A DNA stretch of 9,989 bases from NCBI GenBank assembly GCA_015655225.1, contig JAATFK010000656.1, positions 1 to 9,989 on the forward strand, read 5' to 3'. The notes under the pieces were generated by a model, which saw only the letters and a list, made by a program, of their open reading frames with translations, had not been told where the DNA came from and did not search any database. Below, one piece after another: positions 6,549-9,989 of the stretch. Within the stretch, counting starts at the first letter, position 1. Every line of letters begins with the position of its first letter. This DNA is from Solirubrobacterales bacterium (GTDB lineage: Bacteria; Actinomycetota; Thermoleophilia; Solirubrobacterales; Solirubrobacteraceae). The translations under genes and the position numbers were made by a program.

Positions 6549-7548
6549 GCGTCTGAAGGGGCAGCATCATTTCACCGGGGTCACGGCGGACGTGCGCACG
6601 AACGTCGACTTCTGGTGTCGCGTCATGGGCCTGCGGTTCGTCAAGAACACGCTCAATTACGAGACGACCTTCCGGTACCACACGTACTTCGGCGACGAGG
6701 AGGGTCACCCCGGCAGCGTGGTCACGTTCCTCGAGTTCAGAGAGGCGCCGCCCGGCGTCCCCGGCAAGGGCGACATCCACCGTCTCGTGCTGCGCGTCGG
6801 CTCCTACGACACGCTCGAGTTCTGGATGGACCGGCTGATCGCGAACGAGACGTTCAGCGAGATGCTGCGGCTCGACCCGACGCAGCCCGACAGCCTCGTC
6901 TTCCACGACCCCGAGGGCCACGAGGTCGAGCTGATGGTGGTCGAGTCGCCGAACGCGCCGCTCGTCGCCGAGGCCGACGACATCCCCGCCGAGCATCGCA
7001 TCCTCGGCATCGAGGGCGTGCGCTCCTACGCGACCCTGGAGGAGACGCTGCCGTTCGCCGAGCACATCGGCTTCAAGCGCGACGGCGACCACCTCACGCT
7101 GGAGGGAACCGCGGGCGAGAGCCGCTGGTACTTCAGCCCGCCGCCGGAGCGCGAGAGCGGCGACATGCATGTCGGCGTCTGGCACCACATCGCCTACGGC
7201 GCCGGCTCGCAGGAGGAGCTGCAGGCCTTCCGCGACTACGCCAACACCGGCCCGGCCCCGTACACCCGCGTGTTCGACCACTACTTCTTCGACTCGTGCT
7301 ACGCGATGTCGCCGGGCGGCCGCGTCGAGATCTGCACGAGCGGGCCGGGCTTCCAGCTCGACGAGGCGCTGGAGGACCTCGGCGACCACCTCTGCCTCTC
7401 GAAGCGGATCGAGCCGCTGCGCGCGAAGCTGGAGCGCGAGCTGACGCCGATCGTCAACCCCCGCCCGCGGGCGAAGGGCAACGGCGCGGCGCTCAGAAGA
7501 CCGCGGGCGAGAAGAGCCGCGGTCGCCGACGGCGCCGCGGCGCGTTGA
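6541..7548 (+). CDS. Ring-cleaving extradiol dioxygenase, two VOC modules (MhqO/MhqE/LinE-like)
   Basis: This 335-residue protein has two vicinal-oxygen-chelate modules. Module 1 runs from LKGQHHFTGVTADV (H9/H10) through the family pattern NVDFWCRVMGLRFVKNTLNY to HEVELMVVE (about 127-135). Module 2 runs from about residue 155 and contains GVWHHIAYG (H215/H216) and RVEICTSGPGF (E263). Two His and one Glu are expected to hold the Fe(II) or Mn(II); H10, H216 and E263 are the likely set. The pattern is that of hydroquinone-type dioxygenases such as Bacillus MhqO/MhqE, with more distant LinE. The enzyme would open a para-dihydroxylated aromatic ring with O2. It overlaps the preceding gene by 8 bp and the following gene by 4 bp. 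The last 30 or so residues form an Arg/Ala-rich tail unlike the rest, perhaps an extension caused by the overlap. Substrate is not predictable. Confidence 0.9.
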   Translation: MAERLKGQHHFTGVTADVRTNVDFWCRVMGLRFVKNTLNYETTFRYHTYFGDEEGHPGSVVTFLEFREAPPGVPGKGDIHRLVLRVGSYDTLEFWMDRLIANETFSEMLRLDPTQPDSLVFHDPEGHEVELMVVESPNAPLVAEADDIPAEHRILGIEGVRSYATLEETLPFAEHIGFKRDGDHLTLEGTAGESRWYFSPPPERESGDMHVGVWHHIAYGAGSQEELQAFRDYANTGPAPYTRVFDHYFFDSCYAMSPGGRVEICTSGPGFQLDEALEDLGDHLCLSKRIEPLRAKLERELTPIVNPRPRAKGNGAALRRPRARRAAVADGAAAR

Positions 7549-8162
7549 TCCACGCCGGGGCCGCGCTCGAGCGCGCCACGGCGGCCTGCGTCCTGGTCCA
7601 CGGTCGTGACCAGGACGCGTCCACGATGCTCGCCGAGCTGGTCGTCCGGCTCGACCGTCCCGGCGTCGCCTACGTGCTGCCGGAGTCCGGCCGTCCCGCC
7701 TGGTACCCCGGTCGCTACCACGACCCGCCGGCGTCGAACGAGCCGTGGCTGACCGAGGCGCTGGCGGCCGTGCGCGACGCGCTCGCGCACGTCGCGGCGG
7801 CCGGCGTCCCGCCCGAGCGGACCGTGCTCGCCGGCTTCTCCCAGGGCGGCTGCCTCGCCGCCGAGGTGGCGGCGGCGGGCGGGCCGCGGGTGTGCGGCGC
7901 CGTCGCGATCCTCGCGGGCGCGCTGCTCGGGGCAGCGGACGAGCCGCGCGCGCCGCTGCCCGACCTGCGCGGGCTGCGCTGCTTCGTCGGCGCCTCGGCG
8001 CGCGATCCGTGGGTCGCGCTGGCCGACGTGGAGCGGACCGCCGCGGCCTTCGCGGCGGCGGGCGCGACCGTCGAGCTGCGCCGCTACGACGAGCCCGAGC
8101 ACGCGATCTACGCCGACGAGGTCGACGCCGTCGGGGCGCTGCTCGACTCCTCCTCTTCCTGA
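7545..8162 (+). CDS. Alpha/beta hydrolase, phospholipase/carboxylesterase family (MhqD-like)
   Basis: This 205-residue hydrolase belongs to the small carboxylesterase family. It shows the oxyanion-region motif VLVHGRDQD (16-24), nucleophile S99 in GFSQGG (97-102), acid D154 in ASARDPW and H186 in EPEHAIY, a complete triad in the right order and spacing. The start is most likely TTG at 7545, because no ATG or GTG occurs in frame nearby and the TTG overlaps the dioxygenase stop as TTGA, an overlap geometry that implies re-initiation. A dioxygenase next to a hydrolase of this family mirrors the Bacillus mhqED pair, where the products handle quinones and hydroquinones. The role here may be hydrolysis of a ring-opened ester, lactone or dione. 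The 3' end overlaps the convergent membrane-protein gene by 55 bp. The final residues (DSSSS) are low complexity. Confidence 0.9.
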   Translation: MIHAGAALERATAACVLVHGRDQDASTMLAELVVRLDRPGVAYVLPESGRPAWYPGRYHDPPASNEPWLTEALAAVRDALAHVAAAGVPPERTVLAGFSQGGCLAAEVAAAGGPRVCGAVAILAGALLGAADEPRAPLPDLRGLRCFVGASARDPWVALADVERTAAAFAAAGATVELRRYDEPEHAIYADEVDAVGALLDSSSS

Positions 8163-9199
8163 TCGCGGGCCGCCCGCGCGGGCCGCGCCGGGCGCCCGAC
8201 GACGATCTGGACGGTCGCGATCAGCAGCACCACGAGCGTGACGATCCGCTCGCTCGGTCCCAGCTTGTGGAACAGGCCGTAGACCTGGATCGCCGCCGCC
8301 AGCAGCTGGGCGGTGAGCGGGAGCGCGATCGCCCGCCAGCCGTACAGCTCCTGCTCGCGGGCGGGAGCCGGCGGCCGCGACCAGGCGGCGAGCGCGGTCA
8401 GGAGCGCGCCGGCGGTCCAGAGGAATCCCCAGTCGCCCGACAGCGGCGTGCCGCGCGTCGCGTGGATCGAGAAGGCGGCGTCGCCGAGCGCCATCACCGC
8501 GCAGCCGAGTCCGAGCACGAGCCACGCGCGGCCGGGCCGCCAGCCGAGCAGGCCGTAGACGCCGAGGATCGCGCCGGTCAGCAGCACGTCGAGGATCGGG
8601 TAGCTGAAGCCGACGACCGTCGCCCAGAAGCCGCCGTGGATGCGGTCGGCGGCGGGTTCGAGCACGAGCGCGAGCGCCGCCGTCAGGACGACGAGCACGA
8701 CCGCGAGCCCGTCCATCCAGCGGTGCAGCTCGAAGCGCTCGACGCGCGCGCGGACGAGGTGCGTGAGCCCGACGGCGGTCCACGGGTACCAGGCGAGCCA
8801 CAGCGCGTCCGCGGCCGACGGATACGGCGCCGTTGCGTGCCCGGCGTAGGCGAGGTCCCACGTGATGTTGCCCGCCGCCCAGCAGACGAGCCCCATGCCG
8901 AAGCACGCCCAGGCGGCGCGCAGCCCCGGCTCCCACCAGGCGCGCCCGAAGCAGAGCAGCGCCGACGCGACGAGCACGAGGTCGCGGATGTCGCGGCCGA
9001 ACAGCGCGTGGGAGGCGCCGAGGCCGAGCAGCTCGTGCGCGCCCTCGACCGCCGTCAGCGTCGCGAGCAGCCACCAGACGACGGTGAGGCCGGGCGGCTG
9101 GCGCTGCTCCAGCGGCCCGGCGGCCGCGCCGGCGCCGGCGCCCGCCGCTCCCACCCCCGGGAGCGCGAGCGCCGCGCGCGGGTCGGCCCGGTCGTTCAC
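8108..9199 (-). CDS. Multi-pass membrane protein, sensor-like, no output domain
   Basis: This 363-residue protein has an Ala/Gly-rich cytoplasmic start, then about nine or ten membrane segments (about 38-58, 70-86, 92-112, 130-150, 161-181, 190-218, 225-242, 255-272, 288-308, 317-335). The segment PSAADALWLAWYPWTAVGL (127-145) and the later SYPILDVLL are recurrent in the N-terminal membrane halves of actinobacterial GGDEF/EAL proteins. No GGDEF, EAL, kinase or other output follows: after the last helix come only about 28 residues, basic then DQEEEESSS. The GTG start overlaps the stop of the upstream gene as GTGA, which supports this start and coupled expression. The last 55 bp are antisense to the 3' end of the hydrolase gene, so the tail may be a by-product of gene convergence after loss of a longer C-terminus. 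Function unknown; a stand-alone sensor or structural membrane protein are both possible. Confidence 0.8.
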   Translation of the reverse strand: MNDRADPRAALALPGVGAAGAGAGAAAGPLEQRQPPGLTVVWWLLATLTAVEGAHELLGLGASHALFGRDIRDLVLVASALLCFGRAWWEPGLRAAWACFGMGLVCWAAGNITWDLAYAGHATAPYPSAADALWLAWYPWTAVGLTHLVRARVERFELHRWMDGLAVVLVVLTAALALVLEPAADRIHGGFWATVVGFSYPILDVLLTGAILGVYGLLGWRPGRAWLVLGLGCAVMALGDAAFSIHATRGTPLSGDWGFLWTAGALLTALAAWSRPPAPAREQELYGWRAIALPLTAQLLAAAIQVYGLFHKLGPSERIVTLVVLLIATVQIVVGRPARPARAARDQEEEESSSAPTASTSSA

Positions 9200-9989
9200 G
9201 TCCGCGCGCGCAACAGCGCCGCGCGCGACTCGACTCTGCGCGGCTCGGGAGCGAGGTCGAGCGCGAACGCGAGCGGGAGGCCACGCTCGACGAGCGACGG
9301 GACGCTCGCGTCCAGCTCTCGCTCCAGCTCGTTGAACGGCGTCGCCGAGCTGAGCGGCCCGGTTGCCTGCTGGCGGTCGCCGGCGGCGACGTTCCAGCTC
9401 AGCCGTCGGCCGCCGTCGGTGAGCGCGAGCGTCCCCGGCTTCGCGACCGTCGCCGTGACGCTCTCGCCGGTGCCGGGCACGCGCCCGACCTCGACGCCGG
9501 TGTAGGCGATCGTCGGCCGCGCCGCGCCGCCGCCGGGCGGCGCCGCCAGCGTCGTGCGCGGCTCGGAGCCGTCGAACGCGACGCCGGTGAACGTCACCAG
9601 GTAGCCCTGGGCCGGCTTCGGCGTCTCGCCGCGCGCGGCGGCGGTCAGCGGCAGCGTGACCGTGATCTCACGCCGGTCGGGGTCGAACGTCGCGCCGGCG
9701 ACGACGGTCCCGCCTCTCGGCGGCGCGAACGTCGTCCGTCTCCACGGGGCTGTCCCACCCGCCCGCGTGTCGAACGTCGCGCGCTCGGCACGAGCGACGT
9801 AGACGCGGTCGCCGGCGCCGACGGCCGGCTCCTGCGGCGCGGTCGGGCTCGGCGCCGGGGTCGCGCGCCAGCTGTCGGAGCCCCAGCTGACCGGGATTCC
9901 GATGAAGCTGCCCTCGAACCGGCCGCTGTCGGGGTTGAAGGTGACGTTGATCCCGTCGGCGCACTTGCTCCAGAAGAACATGTTGAGGC
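9196..9989 (-). CDS. Unrecognised protein, 5' end beyond window
   Basis: The frame is open to the right edge (264 complete codons including the stop at 9198-9196). An ATG at 9981 gives 261 residues, but the codons before it (Leu, Asn) are open, there is no Shine-Dalgarno, and the reading begins mid-domain (MFFWSKCADGINVTFNPD), so the true start is probably outside. I do not recognise the family. Visible features are a beta-rich, low-Lys composition with alternating Val/Thr/Gly strands (GRFEGSFIGIPVSWGSDSW; GYLVTFTGVAFDGSEP), one Cys, a Pro/Ala/Ser linker (about 38-55) and a C-terminal acidic/Leu region (FNELERELDASVPSLVERGL). This suits an extracytoplasmic or surface protein of stacked beta domains, but no signal peptide is visible in the part present. 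It is translationally coupled (GTGA) to the downstream membrane-protein gene, so the two may work together. Confidence 0.7.
   Translation of the reverse strand, partial: LNMFFWSKCADGINVTFNPDSGRFEGSFIGIPVSWGSDSWRATPAPSPTAPQEPAVGAGDRVYVARAERATFDTRAGGTAPWRRTTFAPPRGGTVVAGATFDPDRREITVTLPLTAAARGETPKPAQGYLVTFTGVAFDGSEPRTTLAAPPGGGAARPTIAYTGVEVGRVPGTGESVTATVAKPGTLALTDGGRRLSWNVAAGDRQQATGPLSSATPFNELERELDASVPSLVERGLPLAFALDLAPEPRRVESRAALLRART

Noticed and set aside
8172..8183. Palindrome GCCCGCGCGGGC between the convergent genes as a terminator
   Set aside because: It has no loop bases, lies inside the membrane-protein coding region and could arise from GC-rich Arg/Pro/Ala codons by chance.
7299..9284. 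661-codon minus-strand open frame across the dioxygenase, hydrolase and membrane-protein genes
   Set aside because: Arg/Ala-rich nonsense; it opposes two genes with complete catalytic motifs and is out of frame with the membrane protein.
7745..9505. 586-codon plus-strand open frame
   Set aside because: Arg/Glu/Ala-rich shadow of the hydrolase (other frame) and of the minus-strand membrane gene; no recognisable domain.
1..9989. tRNA, rRNA, CRISPR array, transposase or attachment sites
   Set aside because: I saw no spaced repeat array, transposase-like protein, terminal repeat pair or cloverleaf-type sequence; the only direct repeats are the collagen triplets.

Overview
The window is very GC-rich DNA (well above 65% by eye) with tightly packed, often overlapping genes and many GTG/TTG starts, typical of a high-GC actinobacterium. 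The N-terminus of the collagen-like protein (a short basic stretch, then a hydrophobic segment running into GGSAYA) is a form common in Thermoleophilia, so a Solirubrobacterales relative (Conexibacter, Solirubrobacter, Patulibacter) is my best guess. This is inference, not proof.

Layout. (1) 1-2104, minus strand: a two-component pair, a membrane sensor histidine kinase followed by a CheY/Rcp1-type response regulator cut by the left edge. (2) 2105-2347: a non-coding gap with two strong hairpins. (3) 2348-3374, minus strand: a collagen-like surface protein with a C-terminal domain resembling that of exosporium glycoprotein BclB, broken by one extra base in a short G/C run. (4) 3375-3594: its leader and promoter region, with two more hairpins. 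(5) 3595-4401, minus strand: an IclR-family regulator, divergent from (6) 4501-8162, plus strand: a four-gene overlapping operon of class III CoA-transferase, short citrate-synthase-like (citryl-CoA lyase-type) enzyme, two-module extradiol dioxygenase (MhqO/MhqE/LinE-like) and a phospholipase/carboxylesterase-type serine hydrolase (MhqD-like). (7) 8108-9989, minus strand: a multi-pass membrane protein resembling the sensory half of actinobacterial GGDEF/EAL proteins but with no output domain, translationally coupled to an unrecognised protein that runs off the right edge.

The operon is the most interesting part. The 99-bp IclR/CoA-transferase gap holds a good sigma-70-type promoter, overlapped at its predicted start point by three alternating TGTCCG half-sites, which fits a substrate-responsive IclR switch. 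The encoded enzymes suggest aromatic (hydroquinone-like) ring opening, hydrolysis, CoA activation and retro-Claisen cleavage. I do not recognise this four-enzyme combination as a characterised pathway; the substrate is unknown.
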